A DNA stretch of 64,000 bases from Tamarix chinensis. Its lineage: Eukaryota; Streptophyta; Magnoliopsida; Caryophyllales; Tamaricaceae. Position 1 is the stretch's first letter, and each line of letters starts with the position of its first letter. The stretch lies in contig CM060174.1 in assembly GCA_030549775.1 (NCBI GenBank), positions 72,667,466-72,731,465 on the forward strand, read 5' to 3'. The notes beneath the pieces were generated by a model. That model was not told where the DNA came from, made no database searches, and saw only the letters and a program-made list of their open reading frames with translations. Position numbers and translations under genes: made by a program. Below are positions 45,892-59,559 of this stretch, one piece after another.

Positions 45892-48800
45892 TGTAACACC
45901 CTGAAATTTACTACTAAAAATTTTTGTTTTTAAGCGGAAGAATTAATATAATATAGCAGGTGTTACCGCTACCTATAGTACGAGTCTAGTTCATGCCTTT
46001 CTCGTACTATGCGCAAGGCTAAAACTTTACATCAAGTAAATCAAAACTTACGGAAATAGATATAAATAGCAGAAGACTTGAATAATTTAGACATAATAGC
46101 AAATTATGGATTACATGCTCCAGATAATACATTATATAAAAAAGAGATAAGGGGGTTAAAAGAGATGAAGAATTCAAAAGCGATATCCAAAATTTAGGGC
46201 ACATAACATGTGCGACCTCGGATAGAAATAACTCTACGCCCTAACCTCGGGGGTATAAACCCGCATCACTCCACCTGAGGAACCTCCTCAAAGTTAGTAG
46301 GATTATCATCATATACTTGTGACACAACGTCTAAAAATGTGTAGTATCAGTACGCATCTTATACTGAGCAACACAACTATCCTAAAGAGATAGCATTGAG
46401 TGCAAGGTCCATGCGAAGAAAGCAATAGAACATACAATAACAAGATAATATCATGCTTATGTATATATATGTTAATTGAGAACACGAAACTCAACCTTCA
46501 AGCATAAAATAAAGTAATATGAATGTATGGTTAGATGGGATCCATTGGTTATTATATTTTATCATCGTGATCACAACCAATTTATTATATTAACTTGAGG
46601 ACAGAGATTCAAAGAAACCATAACAACTAATCTAGTACTCGAATGGTACTAGCCCTAGCTGGCCTGCCCAGAAACGTAACCAGACCACCAAATAATAGGA
46701 CACTTAGTCACTTAAGTATGCATAACCCCTATAAGGCCGAAATATATCGAGACACCTATAGAGTAGAAGAGGGCCTCTCCGGACCTCGTAAGGCACTGGG
46801 GATCACATAATAGAAAAACATCGGAATGGTACCAAGTTAATACCAAACCTAACTCGGATGGCTACCCCGAATGATATAAGTCCCGACTCAAGATCTTTCA
46901 CTTTAAGTGATTAATGTCATATCAAAGATTTATGTTGACCAAAAGCAAGGCCACAAAACATCGCTTAATCACTTCTTTGAACATAAACCAATTAGTTTAT
47001 CAAATTCCAATATTACCTACACAATTAATCCATAGATGAATCAAGGTCCAATCCAATTAGAGCACAAAGGCCCATAATCATGCCATTAAAGTCCAATTGA
47101 ATATATGAGGTATTAAAGCCCAAGGGATAACATTAAGGCATGAAATCCTAAGGAAGATCGTTAAGGCATTAAAGTCTAAGTTTCATGCCATAAAAAGGCC
47201 CAATATAATTAGTTTTTAGTGTACATTAAATCCAATTATTCGAGACAAAGATCAATAGCCAATATTTAAGTCAACCAAGGGTTCACTTATAATGCTAAAT
47301 TAAATAACTAGTCTAAAGACATAATAATGACTAAAATGTCAATAAGGTCAACTAATTTAATGTAAGGTCAAGAGAGGTGTATTTCATGCTAAAAGTTATT
47401 ACACTTAACCAAATGTTTTCTTAGGATGAAATATCAATAGGATAATAAGATAAAATATTAAGATTCCTCAATGCACCTACAATGTCTCTTTCTCTTTTTC
47501 TTTTTTCTTACTTAATGAGTTATTTTAATTAAGGTTTCTAGGTCTACTCATCAATGTCACCCAAGTATTAGAGTTATACATTCTAAATTCTTGTATTAGC
47601 ATAATATTCAATTAGGTTTCAAAATATTCAGAATTTTACATGTAATGGCCAAAATATCTTTATGCACCAAAAATTACCTTAAACTTCTAAAATTCATAAC
47701 TTACTCTAAACAACATCAAATCCTAACATATCACATACCAAATTTTATGTAAAATTCCCAATGAAGACAATGGTGCACTTATAACTTTTGAAAACAATCT
47801 GTATTACCCAATGTGCCCATGGTTAAATATGTCCAAGCCTTACAAAAAATTTCATTTCAACTCCAAATGATCCAAAACTCGTAAACTAGATTCTGTACAC
47901 TATTATACATATAAGAAAAATACTTAGATAAATTTAAAGCAACCAAAGCTCACATAAAATAGCAAGGACGAGGGCTAAACTACTCATATCCAGGTATATT
48001 CATCGTAACTATGCTGTAAATTCATCACGACACTGTGGAACGTTCATCACTTCTTCACTAAATATTCATCACCTTTCCAACAGGCATACACATATAAAAA
48101 GAATTACACAAACCATCTTCTCATTAGATATTCATGCTTAAACACATAAGATAGAAACATACACATGTCATACAATATTTTTCAAGATATTATTTCATGC
48201 TTATAATTAAAAATAAATCTATCCACATATAAGAAAACATATAATACACCTAGCACAAAATCCTGTTTCTAAAGGTTAGTTTGGTTACTAAAACTCCTAA
48301 GCTCTTTAGCAAAGCTAAAACAAGGAATCTAGCAATTCCTTCTCTAAACCCACTTGGTCACCTTTAGGAATATAAGGTAAATGAGTTAGATAAATCAAGT
48401 TCAATAAATAAAAAAAATGGGAAATAAAGGAATCGGAATGGAAGAAGTGAAATATAAAATATTACTCTTGAATAGGGAGGCTTGAAAACCACTACAAAAC
48501 AACCAATAACTACAAAGGAATGATGGATTAAGATTTTGGAGGGTTAAAGGGGAGGAAACCAAGGAGAAAAGAAGGGATAAAAGGCATGAAATCTCTGCTG
48601 CAACCCACTTAATCACTGCAGCAAAAGCTGCAATGTTGCTCGGCAAGGCAAATAGGAGAAGAAAAAAGAGAGGGTAGGGGAACGATTTCCTTGGTAAGAA
48701 GGGTCTGTAGATGAGTTATAACATGCAAGGAAAAATACCAAATAAGAATATAGGGTAGAGGAAGCAAGGTCGAGGCATAAAAGATGCTGGAAGTCACCAA

Positions 48801-50158
48801 AAAAATCAGCTTTGCTGATTTTGTGAAGTTGGTTGGGAAGCAAAAGTTTGGTTATGAATAAGCTTGAAGGAGTTCGACTTCAGGGATTTAAATTATATGG
48901 TTTCGTATTATGCAATGCAATCTTTCCATAGAAACAAAAAACAAAGCAAATATATAACTAGAGAGAGAGAGAACGAGTTGCTGCAAGTTGGAAAGTAATC
49001 AACTTTGCACTCTACTACAATCCATGATTTTATGTGCGTTTTGAGATAGGAACACACGATTTGGCAAAGATAGAGTGGGATCTGACATGGTGGAGTGTGG
49101 ATTAAGTTTTTGGTTTTACCTTGTCCTCACTTGAGTGGTAGGATTAGGGGTGTAAGAGAGATGATAAACTATGGTTGAGCATGTAAGAGAAATGTCATAA
49201 AATTATGATTATGGTACTAGTTGCACTTTTTGGTTGGGAGAAATGTAACCAAGTTACAAATCTGATTTGGTTTGCTTAGGAGACTATTTAGGATTGAAAT
49301 ATTAGTTAGAGGATTGGTTACAATTTATTTTGATTAATTAAATTGCAAGAAAGTCTAATATTGAGCACTTATTGAGAAAAATATCATTCGAATTCTAAAA
49401 ATCATAAAAATTTATGAAAATGTTTGGAATAATATTAGAAACTCAAATATATAAAAATATTAAGTATCGGAGTTGATTTGAAACTCAACAGATGGAAAAC
49501 GATCAAAAACGGCAAAAACGGGTAAGTTACGGAAATGTGTTTTTTTTTGCAAATTCACAAAACGAATAACGGAGGTTCAAATTTCATGTATTGATGTGGA
49601 ATATTTTTATAAAGTCAAATATATAAAAATATTTGGTCTCGAAACTTATTTGATGACCAAAATATTAAAAATAGCAAAAACGGCTAAAATTATCTAATTG
49701 CGTAAATGAATTTTTCCGCAATTTGACGATTCGAAAGGAAAGGGAGAAATATGAATGAATATAATGGATGGTTTAACTCAAAAATATTTTTAGATTCATT
49801 CATAAATTTTGAAGGAATCAAAAAGAGTGAAAATACAGGAATCAGAAGAATTGCAATAAATGTGTTTTATTCACATAAGAGAAGTAATCGACGAAATATC
49901 TAAAACTTTACATGAACGGAAATACATATTTTTAACCATAAATCAAAATCATATGAATATAATAAAATCATAATCGTGAACGAATTTATCTAGAATGATC
50001 CGCAATGAAAATAATTAATTAAATTCAAATGTGAAGCTGAAATAGTGGATAAATCCATAAAACAAATCGAAATTAAAATAATTAAATGTTTACATCAAAT
50101 TACACTAATAAAATAATTAAGCTTAATAAAATTGAATTTAAAAATACAGGGTATTACA
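45892..50158 (-). mobile_element. F3: complete solo LTR of the long non-coding family
   Basis: The best-defined family member: 4267 bp, from TGTAACACCCTGAAATTTAC to ACAGGGTATTACA, with flanks CCCTT (45887-45891) and CCCTC (50159-50163). TG/CA ends and a 5-bp near duplication point to an LTR; no internal domain adjoins it, hence solo. Inside are a perfect 10-bp hairpin (45975-46010), a part matching R3 in reverse, and GA-rich sequence (48500-48800) that is pyrimidine-rich on the inferred sense strand, plus AT-rich DNA. It sits inside F2. Sense strand is inferred from the family's pyrimidine-rich leader and the end-type GTGTTACA. Confidence 0.85.
45975..46010. other. Hairpin near the end of LTR copy F3
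   Basis: ATAGTACGAG (45975-45984) and CTCGTACTAT (46001-46010) are perfect complements, 16-base loop. The stem sequence differs from that of F1, F2, F6 and R5b, but the place and the pairing are the same. Confidence 0.75.
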
Positions 50159-50559
50159 CCCTCCTACCAAAAATACTATTATTTACTAACTTATTCTATG
50201 ACTAGGCTTTTGATAAAATGCTAAAATAATAATAGCAAAAATACTAAAAATAATATCAATGTTAATATTAAAAAAAAAATAAAATAGTAACAATAATAAT
50301 AAAAAGAGCATTATTCAAAAACAAAGTGAAATAAGGGCTTCAGCCCCTTTAACAAAATAATAATAATAATAACTTTAGTAAAATAATTTAATTTTTTTAG
50401 CAATAATAATAATAATGAAATAATAATAATAATGATAAAAACCATAATAATATTGCAAAACTGATAATAATCATAATGGTAATAATAGTAATGATAATAA
50501 TCGAAGATAAAATGAAGTAGGGTTTTGACCCTACTTTGAAAAATAATAAACCTATTAAA

Positions 50560-50585
50560 TAATAATAATAATAATAATAATAAAT

Positions 50586-50640
<55 letters not shown>
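50560..50640. repeat. (AAT)n microsatellite
   Basis: Nearly continuous AAT units with a few interruptions, on a longer AT-trinucleotide background (50340-50700). Confidence 0.95.
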
Positions 50641-50644
<4 letters not shown>

Positions 50645-50777
50645 AATAAGAATAATAAATGCTAATGATAAAAATAATGATAATATTAATAATAACAAGA
50701 CTTGATATTTATAATACCACTACTACAATTCCAAATAAGCACAATAAGGTTTCAGCCCTATATAGAATAATAATACC

Positions 50778-50809
<32 letters not shown>

Positions 50810-50835
50810 AAACAACAACAACAACAACAACAACA
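50778..50835. repeat. (AAC)n microsatellite
   Basis: About 19 units, one interruption. It turns into AAT units on the right. Confidence 0.95.
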
Positions 50836-51979
50836 ATAATAATAAATGAAATAAAATAAATTAAAGCTTGTAAAAATCTGGAAAAAGGGTTGAGAGAGTC
50901 TAGGGTTCAACCTTAGGTTGGTGGTGATAGGTGGCACCGATGGTGGTGTACGGCGGCGGCGGCGGTGGCCGAAAAAAGAGAAGAAAAAGGGAAAAGTTGG
51001 ATGCTGGAAAAAAATATAAGGAGAAAGAAGGTGGGGGTTGGGGTGTTTAAGACTGCCTAGAGGGAGAGGAGTTGAATGAGGGTTGCGGCGATGGTGGCCG
51101 AATGGGGAAGGAGAGAAAGAGAGGAGGAGAGGGAGGGAGAGGAAAAGAAAGGTAGGGGAGGGTCTGCAGATGTTTTTGGATGGTGTAGGAGGCAACGGAA
51201 GCCGCGGAAGAGGTGGTTAATGGTGGTTCGAAGGACGGCGGAGGTTGAAGAGAGGGTTGATCAGGGAGGGAACTTTGCGCAGTTGGGGTGACTTATGCAG
51301 GAAGAATCGAGGGGTATGGGTGATTTGGTTAGTTAGAGGGTGGTGCAAGGAGTACTCAGGTGGCCAAAACGGGCGGCGGTGTAGGTTGGAGGCGGCGAAA
51401 ATTGTGTCTGAAGGGGCGGCGGCTCACAAGGGAAATATTCTGGGTAAGGAAATCAAAGGCTCGATACAGGCTATTATGGGGATATTTATAGAGTGTAAAT
51501 GAGAGGGTAGGGTTCTATGGGTCGGCGTGGGAATAGGGCAGGCTAGTTCGGGCTCACTGGTGATGTCATTTTGGCCGGCGAAATTCAATGGGGCAGGGAG
51601 TGGTTGCGCAGAAAAAGAAGGGAATCGCGCGAGAATAGGGGAGATTTGGTTGGGTGAAAAGGTCGAAGGTTCCATAGGGAAGAGAGAGGAGAGAAACAGT
51701 TGGTCAACGGGCCATTGACGACGGCAAAAATCTAGGGCTGGGGAGGCAAAGTTACAAGCATCGACGGCGTCAAGGGGGAGAAGGATGAAGAAGAAGAAAG
51801 AAATGTGGGGGTGGATCGGCGGTTCGAGGAGAAAATAAAAGGAGGAAAAGGGAACTGGGCGGTTGGGCACGATCATTAAAATGGGGGAATAAAATGCAGC
51901 ATCCAGGGGAAAAAGAAGCAAAACGTGGCGCAGTGAGGAAGAAGGAAGGAGGTGGTCGCGTGGGCTGGGCTGGCCAAAG

Positions 51980-52463
51980 TAGGGATGGCAATCAGACGGG
52001 TTTTATCCGACGGATATGTAAACGGATATGGATAAACGGATATGGATACGGGTATGGAGGAAGGGGAGAAATATCCGCCGGGTTTGGGTATGGATATGGG
52101 TAAGGGATCCTCAAATCCGTACCCGTACCCGCATCCGTTTACCCAATATAAAGTTACATTTTTACCTTCATTTATGTAATCTTAAGTATATTTTCTAAGG
52201 CTAAAAGTGAATATATAATTAAATTTTAAAAATCTAAGTATATAATTCTAAAATTAAATGATTTTTACTTTATACTTAATGGGTTTTACCAGACACCCGA
52301 TGGGTTTTACCCGATGGATATTTAAACAGATATGGGTATGGATATGGATGAGGAAAAAAAATACCCACCGGGTTTGGATATGGATATGGGTATAGGTTTT
52401 CTTATCGGGTTTGGGTAACGGATAGGGGGTACCCGATCCGTACCCGATCCGTTGCCATCCCTA
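51980..52463. mobile_element. Non-autonomous hAT MITE with GGATAT repeats
   Basis: 484 bp. The left end TAGGGATGGCAATCAGACGG mirrors the right end, which reversed reads TAGGGATGGCAACGGATCGG. The flanks are GGCCAAAG (51972-51979) and GGCCGAAG (52464-52471), 7 of 8 identical, an hAT-sized duplication. Subterminal GGATATGG / GGGTATGG motifs are dense at both ends. No coding capacity. Confidence 0.9.
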
Positions 52464-53036
52464 GGCCGAAGGAATGGAAAAGAGGAAAGGGGGATTGGGC
52501 TGCGAACTGGCCCAGGTTGGGGAGGAAAAAAAAGAAGAAGAAAAAAAGAAGAAGAAAGAAAAAGGAAGAAAGAAAAGGAAAAAGAAAAAAGGGAAAAGGG
52601 AAAAAGGAAAAATAATGGATTAGGTTAATTAAATTAATTGGGTTATTTAAAAATAATATTATTTAAATAAAATAATATTTAAATTTCTTTTTAGGCTAAT
52701 TTAGAGTTTTTAAATGATTTTTCATAAATTCTATTTTATTAGCAAATCACTCTAATTTTCTCCAATTAAATTATTTATAAAATTCATATTAATTTGGAAC
52801 TATTTTATCCTCCTTATTTTAAATGAAATAATTTATTAAATTAATTTCCAAAATAAAATCCTTAATTAACTAAAATACCCAAAACGTTTCTAATAAAAAT
52901 TATTCATTATTTTCTTCTTGAATAGCCCTAATTAATTACCTTTCATTTTAATAAAAATAATTTATTTAATTAATTTTTCTAATAAAACCTTATTTAACTA
53001 TAATTTTTAAAATTAGAATTTTTGGGGTTTTTCACA

Positions 53037-54300
53037 TCCTCTTTTCCTTTTTGGGGCATGCATGCCTTTGTTCCCTATAAATTCGTCATTTTCCCTTTCC
53101 TAGCCATGAACGCACCAGCTAACCCTCTACACACCCTACTACCCTACATAGTCTGCGCCTACACAAGTAACACAACTTGCACCACATCTGCTACACCAAA
53201 CCTACTTGGCCTAGCCATGCCAAATCGAGCCCTTCCCCATCGGCTTTCTTTTCCCTCACCAACATGTGTACCTATAAATATATACACATGCTTCCTCATA
53301 TCTACCCTTCCCCTCTTTCACTCACTTCTTTTCCTCTATCGATGAGAAACCAACCCAAATCCCTTCTTCCTTCCTGTTACTTTTCCCTACCCTATCTATT
53401 GCCACCCTGCGTTGCAACTCACCACCACCGCCCGAGTGTTCCCCTAGTCTCTATTTTCCCTTCTTCTACTACTTTTCCTCTTTCTTTACACCTCATCCTA
53501 GCTATAAACATAACCTTGCATCCTACCCTCTACCTAGCCATGTCCACTGCCCGTGTGCTCCACCAACCACCAAGCACCATCATCCACTTCCCTTCTATCG
53601 ACAACCACCGGTTTCATCTCTACCACACCACTGCCTTGCCTTATCAACCATCACTGCCCCAAGCCAATCCCATTTCCCCTCTTCCTGAGATGCCTTGTTT
53701 GGTTCGGTTGAGGTGCACAACTCCCTCGCATAGCCCACACATGACTCCCTTCTAGCCCCTGTATGCTTCACTCCCAATTGATGCGCTATTCTTCCCCTCG
53801 ACCCCTTATACAACCATGCCACCTTTGTCGTCACATTAGCTCACCTTCATTCCCTCCACCCTAGCATCGCCATGTATCACTCCTTAGAAGAGCTGTCTCA
53901 CTTGTTTGGTTATCTCCATTTTCCCCCCTCTCTTTACCTTATTTTCCCTAAGTCTAATCTGATTATATCTTTGACTTTTAGATGATTTTTTTTGTGGTGT
54001 TAGAGGAATATTATTAGGTCATAAATTCTTAGAAATCGAAGGCGCATTGAATAATGATACATGTCATAGTTAGGGTTTTTTTGTGTGCAATATGTATATT
54101 TGTTTGCGATAATATGTTTGGTATTGTTATATGAGTAATATCCTGTTGATAATATTATTTTATGATATGTTGTGCGGTATTGAGGAAAGACAAGTAATGT
54201 GTGTAAGCATGTGTTATGAGTACCATTTGGTAATCTTATCTAAGCAAAGAATATCGACATGAATCATATATCTAATTTAGGCTATGTGTTTGGCTCATAT
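53037..54300 (+). mobile_element. R4b: continuation of LTR copy R4
   Basis: Pyrimidine-rich block with TATA-like sites, followed by AT-rich sequence, broken off at 54300 by R5. Its frames (for example 53177-53755) are rich in Pro, Ser, Leu and His and look like translated CT-rich leader. The link to R4a (43279-43542) is inferred from orientation and composition on either side of F2. Confidence 0.5.
53272..53285 (+). promoter_or_regulatory. Probable TATA box of the LTR family
   Basis: CTATAAATATATAC, followed after about 10 bases by a long CT-rich run like a plant transcription start region. It supports + strand transcription for R copies. A weaker CCTATAAATTC lies at 53074. Confidence 0.4.
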
Positions 54301-57172
54301 TGTAATGCCCTATTTCTAGAAGCCCTAATTATAAACTGGTAATTATGTTTATTGGTTGTAATATTTATTTTAAGATATTTTTGTTAAATATAATGTTAAT
54401 ATGTTTATTATTATTATGACATATCAGATACAAAATTTAATTAGGTTAAAATTTACTAGATAATGTAAATTAAAACTTAAACCTAAATTGGATCTTAACC
54501 GGTATCTGTTGCATCTAGTAAACCCAAATTCTGGTGGCTTGATAATTTTATCAAGATATTTTACCCTATCTATTCACCCAAATAATTAACCCTACCTTTA
54601 GATATATTTTTCTTGCCTCGCCCTACTCCCTCTACCGAGACATACCTTACTTCCACACGCCATGCCTTGTACCTTACCTCTCTCTCCCCCGTGTTTTCCA
54701 CTCTTTATTTTGCTCTAAATTTTCCCACATGCCATCCTCTTCTAAACCTATTCTCCTCTCCCTTTTGTATCATTCCTTAAACCCCCAGCAAGCCTATGCT
54801 ATTCCCTCCTTCTCTCGAACTCCTTCATGTAGAAACCCTCTTCATTTCTCCATATCTGCACCTTCATCCTCACCATTTTTTCTACAACGCACTCCACCAC
54901 CGGCGTCCTTGCCACCGACCACTACCAGCAATCCCTCACCCCTACATCATCAACTCCTACCGAAACCAACCTAACACCATTGCAAAACCTCACTGAAATC
55001 AACTCACCTCCCTTGTGCAACCACATCAAAACTTCTCCTTCCCCTTGGCTTTGACTGTTTCCACCAAAACCACCACCATACCACTAGTCATCCCTATCAT
55101 TCCACACTCTTCTCCTTTGTCCAAAACCACTACACCTCGCTTATTACCACCAACAAAAATCACCAAAGTCCCCCTTCCTCCTTCAGTTAAATTTGTTGAA
55201 GCTCACCACCTTACTAAATCATTATCCATCAAAGCTTCTCCCTCCACCTTTGGCATTTTGTGCCACTTTTCCTACTCCCCTTTCTACACCTTTCTACCCA
55301 TTCTATCCTCCCTTGCACTAGCCATTCCTTCCAAAGACACCCCCCAGAAACGACCTAAGTTATCCTTGCTCCTTATCTCTTTCTCGACAACTTCCACTGA
55401 GTCCTCCTCTTTTTTTGCTCGAGTTTTGTTTGGCTTCCTTTTCCATGCTTTTACTGGTTAGTAATCCTTAAGTTGTTTTAGTAATTTTAGTTTGTTTTTT
55501 TTTATATAATATTAAATGCTAGTACATATGTGTTTGGGTGTTAAATTCCTAGGTAATTCTTAAGGATCTTGGAGAAAACTTTTTTAGGGAACTTAGATTA
55601 GGTAAATCCAATCACTCATAAGATGGTAGAATTTATTTGCAAATATGATAGGATTATTTAAACCTAAAATCATTCTAGGTTTTCAATCTTTTCAAGTATT
55701 ATGACATGCATGAAAAAATGATAACATGATGAACGATACATACAATTGTTGTAGGTTAAGCTATATGCATTAATAATATATTGTATGATTTACACCCGCA
55801 TTTCTAGGGTTTTCATCCTTTTCAAGTTATGATTTGAATTTCATGCTAAATACCACATGATTACTATATATGGTAGTTTGGGTGATCATGATTCGCTTGG
55901 AAGTGTATACACATGATTAGGTTAGCTTATGCTGATTTTTATTTGTATGACCTAGGGTTAGTGATTTTTCCCTATATGTATAATGATAATAATTCCCCTA
56001 TTTAGATGATGTATTATGCTTTAAATATGTACATACATGATGCATGGAATATGTGGTACTTAGGAGTTTCATGATTAGGGTTTTGTGAGCACAACCCACT
56101 AAATGTATGGAAACTGAAAAAATACAATTAATTGATAAAATGTAAAAATTACCTATGTGCTCAAATGATGTAAAATATTTCCTTTTAGCCTTTCATGACA
56201 ATTTCTCATAATAATAATATTTTATATGAAAATGAATAAAATGATGAAACTAGGGTTTTGAAGGGCATTTTGATAATTTTGACCTAATGTATCTCTTATT
56301 AATAATTGAATTTTAGGATGGTCTTAAACTTTTGATAAATTAACATTAGTGTTGAATTTAGCTTTGAATTAGACCATGGACTTTAGGGTTTACCTTAATA
56401 ATTGGAAATAAAAAGAATAATGGTTAAGTATGGAAATAGAAATTGTTTTCCTGTATGTGATATTTGTGATCACTTCATAAAATATTGATACTGAAAGTGA
56501 AAGACCTTGATTTGGGAATGACTTCTATATAGGATTATCTATCTTAGAGATGAGGTGTTAGTCCTCTTTCTTTGTTGGCTCATTGGTGTGCGTTGTGCCT
56601 TAGTAACCCACCACAAGCCCTATAGGAGGTATCGATACATAAGTACTAGGTCACCAAGGTTGGAGGATATTGTATTGCCTTAGCACGCCGATATTACTAG
56701 GTGTACCATTGTGTCCCTAGGTTTGAGAGTAAGGGTATTGTGTCGCCTTTAGGTTTTAATATAACCGAATGTAACTTAATGTTCCTAAGTTGATTGTACC
56801 CCCTAGAATAATGTAAAATGGAAATATCTATTGTGTAAGAAAATAAAAAGGAATTATTTGGATTTTTTTTATTTTGTAGTTACCTAAGTGCCCTATCTTG
56901 GTATTGTTTTAGATTTTTTGGTTTGGTAGACACCTATGTGCCCTACCTTGGTATTTGGTATTGTTTCAGACTTGTTGATTTGGTAGTTTCCTCGGTGCCC
57001 TACTTTGGTAATGTTTTGGAATTTTTGGTTCAGCAGTCACCTTAGTGTCCTACCTTGGTATTTGGTATTATTTTAGATTTATTGGTTTAGTAGTCATCTC
57101 AATGATCTACCTTGGTAATTGGAATGATTTTAGATTTGTTGGTTTGGTAGTTGCCTTAGTGTCCTACCTTAG
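54301..57172 (+). mobile_element. R5: long non-coding LTR, right end cut
   Basis: Starts TGTAATGCCCTATTTC, has a pyrimidine-rich block (54600-55460), then sequence matching R1 and R2 (56240-56800: GAATTAGACCATGGACTTTAG, AATAATGGTTAAGTATGG, ATCTTAGAGATGAGGTG), and tandem repeats from 56876. It is cut at 57173 by the start of F4. Frames at 54729-55461 are proline/serine-rich with no known domain. Confidence 0.65.
56876..57172. repeat. 50/57-bp tandem repeat in R5
   Basis: Units start at 56876, 56926, 56983, 57033, 57090 and 57147. The spacing alternates 50, 57, 50, 57, 57; the difference is the presence of a second TATTTGG-type heptamer. The core is CACCTTAGTGTCCTACCTTG, as in worn form in R2 (7010-7100). 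Confidence 0.9.
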
Positions 57173-58755
57173 TGTAATACCCCAAATTTTACTATTGAAT
57201 TTTTTTGATTTACAGTGGAAGCATATAATGAAAATATTGAGTGTTACCGCCGTAACTGACATAAGTTTGGTTTACCAAACCATTCTTACCTCAATCACAA
57301 GGATAAAACCATTCATAGTAAAATAAGGTAATTAAAAATGAAATAAGATTTTATAATAAAAATATAAGGTTTGGATGTTAAATCTGGGTTATAATAATAA
57401 AATACAGCTAAGGGATACCATTGATCAAAGAGTCCAAAAGGTATCCATGTAAAACATCATCTAAATAACATAACACTTTACCCAAATACCTAGTACAGAC
57501 AAAAGGTCACTCTTTCTCACACATTGCATCAAAAGCAGCAATATCATTCAGTTGGTCTTCAAAATCCTACACAAAAGCATTAGGGTCTTCTGCTCGTGAG
57601 AATGAACATTACCCATAAAAAGGATAGTTGATACACTACATACTGAGTAAGGTAATAATACTATTGAATTAGAGATATAGATAAAAACATATTCATAACA
57701 AATGATAAGTACACAAGCAATTTACAAAAATTCGTATAAGGTAAATACTAATCCATTCCTCTTTAGTCGATATAACCATTTTCATTCTTTTATTTGTATT
57801 GAGTTCGGGTACTAAACTATTCTTAAATTGGTGGAACGGCTAGAAGCAGCTTCTTGTAGACAACACACCTGAGCCACTATTGTGATCTAGTGGAATGGAT
57901 ATGAAAACATCAACTCCTAAATCATTTACTCTTCCACTTTAAATCATTAGTGTCTTATCCATTAGGTTACTCAATTCATATTCTTATTCACAATAGTTAT
58001 GGACCCCACTATTATTAATCTGGTGAAACAGAATAAAGTACTTTATCAAGGACAACACATTTGAGCGATTATTATCATCCAATGTAACGGATCTGAAACA
58101 ATCACTTTCTCAAGATAAAACCCGCCTAAGCCACTATTATCATCCGCGATTCATGTAATATTTTCATTTAAATGATTAATTTATTATTCATGATTGATTC
58201 ACATGTACATAACACATTAAAACAGGCTAGCACATCACGTAGGTCATAAGTCCATTATCTAGAGTTATGATTCTTATTTCCTAAAACCCTAATTTCACAC
58301 TTTTGGCATAACTTCTCCCATGTTGATCATTTACTCACAAAATTTAGTATATTTTCCTCCTTTATTATTATTATTATTAATGCATCCAAAATTCGAATTC
58401 TAAATCTCACGTCTTACACATGTAATAACAACTCTATCACAATAGTTACTATTCCTAAGGCTTATAAACCTTAGATTCACAATTCTATCATAAATTTTTA
58501 TATGGAGCTCATAAACTTACCATACTTAATATAAGTTCCAAAAACACTGATAGTAACAACATAATTAAGTTTTGTGGTCTAAATCTACCATTTTGCACAT
58601 GTGATAATAGCCTCTTTGGTAGAAGGTTAATATTCATATTTTAGGTGTATTAAAGCACCATGGTGGCAGTTATGCATAACTTGATTTCTCTATGAAACTG
58701 GTGGATTTTTGAAAATTTCATCAAGTAATTCAATCTTCCTAATTGAATCAAAATT
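57173..58755 (-). mobile_element. F4: partial long LTR
   Basis: Starts TGTAATACCCCAAATTTTAC, then GTGTTACCGCCGTAAC, a short foldback (GTTTGG with CCAAAC, 57265-57280), and worn CCACTATTRT / GTGGAACGG repeats. It merges near 58755 into R5b of the opposite orientation; the junction is approximate. Confidence 0.55.
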
Positions 58756-59085
58756 CTCTTCGCATGAATCAAAATTCCCTTCGCGCTGCCGATTGCCGCC
58801 GGTTCCGCCGCCTACAACGCCACCTCTACCCCCCAAAACAACCAGGGAATCCTGCCCTACCACCCCACACCTCCACTTTCCCCTACTTCCCTCTCCCCTA
58901 GACTACACATCCATCTCTCCACTTCTTCCTCCCTCCACCACAGCCGCCGCCGCCGGCACCACCACCCAGCCAGGTTGCCTCCCCACTCCTTGAACCCTAA
59001 ACCCTGAATAATAAAAGTGTTAATGATTTTTAATATTATTAAATATTATTATTAGTATTATCATTATTATGATTATTTCCACCAT

Positions 59086-59158
<73 letters not shown>
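59086..59158. repeat. (TAC)n microsatellite
   Basis: About 24 uninterrupted units. Confidence 0.97.
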
Positions 59159-59159
<1 letters not shown>

Positions 59160-59369
59160 ATATTATTATCATCCATATTATTATCATCATTATCATTACT
59201 ATTATTAGTATTATTATAATTATTATGTTTATTATTCTAACTGTTATTATCATTGTTATTACCTCTACTATTATTATTAATTTTAGTATTCTTATTATTA
59301 AGGGTGTTATTACTATCGTTATTATCATTATCATTATTATTAGTATTACTATCATAGTTATGGTTGTTG

Positions 59370-59425
<56 letters not shown>

Positions 59426-59521
59426 GTTCTTACTCTATTATTATTATTATTATCATTATCGTTATATTTGCTATATTTATTACTCTAACTATTATTATCA
59501 TCGTTATTACCTTTATTATTA

Positions 59522-59559
<38 letters not shown>

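Larger units (their letters stand above)
50159..53036 (-). mobile_element. F2b: second part of LTR copy F2
   Basis: Resumes with CCCTCCTACC and runs through AAT and AAC microsatellites, a purine- and GC-rich block (50880-51970, with GGCGGCGGCGGCGGTGG near 50953), a hAT MITE (51980-52463), a GA tract and an AT-rich end with TTTTTGGGGTTTTTCACA. R5b shows the same order reversed. Frames such as 50758-51195 and 51424-51921 (minus) are rich in Pro, Ser and Phe and without a known domain. The flanks of the whole (CTTCC left, TCCTC right) do not match. Confidence 0.65.

Noticed and set aside
50311..51195. Frames of 110 and 145 residues on the minus strand
   Set aside because: AAT/AAC array plus CT-rich leader-type DNA; no family resemblance.
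43543..53036. Target duplication for F2
   Set aside because: CTTCC and TCCTC do not agree in any shift that keeps TG/CA ends.
53022..53755. Candidate gene with 107- and 192-residue frames
   Set aside because: Lies in the pyrimidine-rich leader of an LTR; composition is Pro/Ser/His-rich and two frames are open at once. The corresponding part of other LTR copies codes for nothing comparable.
54729..55461. Proline-rich 148-residue frame as a possible cell-wall protein
   Set aside because: Same LTR leader position in R5; no signal peptide or ordered repeat.
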